Below, piece after piece: positions 63,290 to 64,000 of a DNA stretch of 64,000 nucleotides. Origin of the DNA: Sarcophilus harrisii (lineage: Eukaryota > Chordata > Mammalia > Dasyuromorphia > Dasyuridae). The position numbers were made by a program, and so were the translations under genes. How positions within the stretch are numbered: the first letter of the stretch is position 1; each line of letters opens with the position of its first letter. The DNA lies in NCBI RefSeq assembly GCF_902635505.1, contig NC_045427.1, forward strand, positions 509,967,665 to 510,031,664. The letters run 5' to 3'. The notes beneath the pieces are model-generated. The model did not search any database. It was given only the letters and a program-made list of their open reading frames with translations, and was not told where the DNA came from.

Positions 63290-64000
63290 TGAAAAAAAAA
63301 ATACAATTTGTTATATGGGCTGGTTATATGAAAGGAGAAGAGGGAAAACCATAAGATAATAATCCTGGAATAAGAAAGGGAGAGGGTATCCTTGTGCTTT
63401 GAAAGAAAGAGACTGGGGGTAATTGGAATAAATTTCAGGATAGTTATAAGTAAAGGTCTAATGGGTTAATGACAGAAAATTCTCACCTCTGGACATCAGA
63501 GATTAATGGGGACACTCTAGTTCACTAGTCAGATTTTTCCTCCCCTAAACAGCATTCCCCTTATCTCTTCTCTCTCGCTGCAAAACTCTTTTAAAAGTCA
63601 ATACTGTTGCCCAGGAGGGGCCTCCGGACAAGGAAGATTTAAATGGGCATGTGTGCCAAGAGAAAAGAGGATATGCATAAATGGGGGAGAAGGGGAAATC
63701 TAGACCTTCTGTTTTGCAGCTGCAGAATAATCTGGTAAGAGATTATGCTGCATGAAGGCTATGACACTCACTAAAAGGAGGAAAGACACCAAAGGCCAAT
63801 TAGGAGACATCAAGGGCTCGATTCCATGCCAGCTGGGAGAGGGAGTCAGCGATAGCCCTATCAGCTGTGAGTGCTGGTCCTTCTGAGAAGCTTCAGTCCC
63901 AGGCTCTCTCTGTGTGCTGAGAAGGTCAGAACTGCAAAGTGATTTTATGGTTCAGCTAGAACAGCCAAGTCTATTCTCAAGCACCTTTCTTTGGCCTTCA
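63290..64000. other. repeat-free island in ALDH1A2 intron 7
   Basis: Complex, less AT-rich sequence without repeats, with homeodomain-type words (CAATTA, TTTTATGG) and GATA words. No exon signal recognised. It could be an intronic regulatory element; composition is the only evidence. Confidence 0.3.

Larger units (their letters stand above)
57858..64000 (-). other. ALDH1A2: ALDH1A2 intron 7 (partial)
   Basis: The intron runs off the window. I looked for exon 7, expected to end near the residues FTGSTE, and did not find it. Repeats here are listed separately. Stretches 57860-58620, 58955-59490, 61080-61700 and 62765-63080 show nothing recognised. 63290-64000 is repeat-free. Confidence 0.75.

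Noticed and set aside
57858-64000. Search for ALDH1A2 exon 7 (expected to end near FTGSTE)
   Set aside because: No matching coding stretch with splice sites was found on the minus strand; exon 7 must lie beyond 64000.
1-64000. CRISPR arrays, operons, prophage or other prokaryotic systems
   Set aside because: The window is clearly vertebrate nuclear DNA with spliced exons and mammalian interspersed repeats.

Overview
This window looks like marsupial (metatherian) nuclear DNA. It is AT-rich and crowded with mammalian interspersed repeats: MIR/CORE-SINE, L2, CR1/L3, and LINE-1 3' ends of the marsupial type. There are also tRNA-derived SINEs that begin GGGGCAGCTAGGTGGC, and SINEs whose 3' tail matches an RTE/BovB-like LINE present in the same window. 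The species cannot be fixed from sequence alone.

The only protein-coding gene I can support is the 3' half of ALDH1A2 (RALDH2, retinaldehyde dehydrogenase 2) on the minus strand. Six exons, equivalent to human exons 8-13, encode residues 267-518 in human numbering. All have canonical GT/AG splice sites, the frame stays open throughout, and exon lengths are 103, 185, 165, 158 and 75 nt plus 73 nt of terminal coding sequence. Both catalytic residues, Glu286 and Cys320, are present. The 3' UTR is about 1.8 kb and ends at an AATAAA at 38856-38861 with GT-rich sequence beyond it. Exons 1-7 and the promoter lie beyond 64000.

Layout: 1 to about 38.8 kb is intergenic DNA 3' of ALDH1A2. It holds repeats, a 7SL RNA retropseudogene (19.2-19.5 kb), a probable processed retrocopy of an unidentified Cys-rich protein (18.13-18.5 kb), an L1 fragment carrying a nested RTE copy with target-site duplications (24.3-25.5 kb), and microsatellites. 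From 38.06 to 38.66 kb there is an alternating TG/TA/CA array just past the poly(A) site. From 38.8 to 57.9 kb lie the ALDH1A2 terminal exons and introns 8-12. Intron 12 is the longest complete one (9.5 kb) and is heavily invaded by SINEs and hAT-type MITEs. From 57.9 to 64 kb is part of intron 7, which contains repeats and one repeat-free island near the right edge.

I found no convincing new biological system. The observations most worth checking are a non-consensus splice donor on in-frame exon 10, a 120-nt homopurine block 49 nt past the exon 8 donor, a Phe-to-Cys change near the ALDH1A2 C-terminus, the unidentified retrocopy, and several repeat-free islands that could be regulatory.
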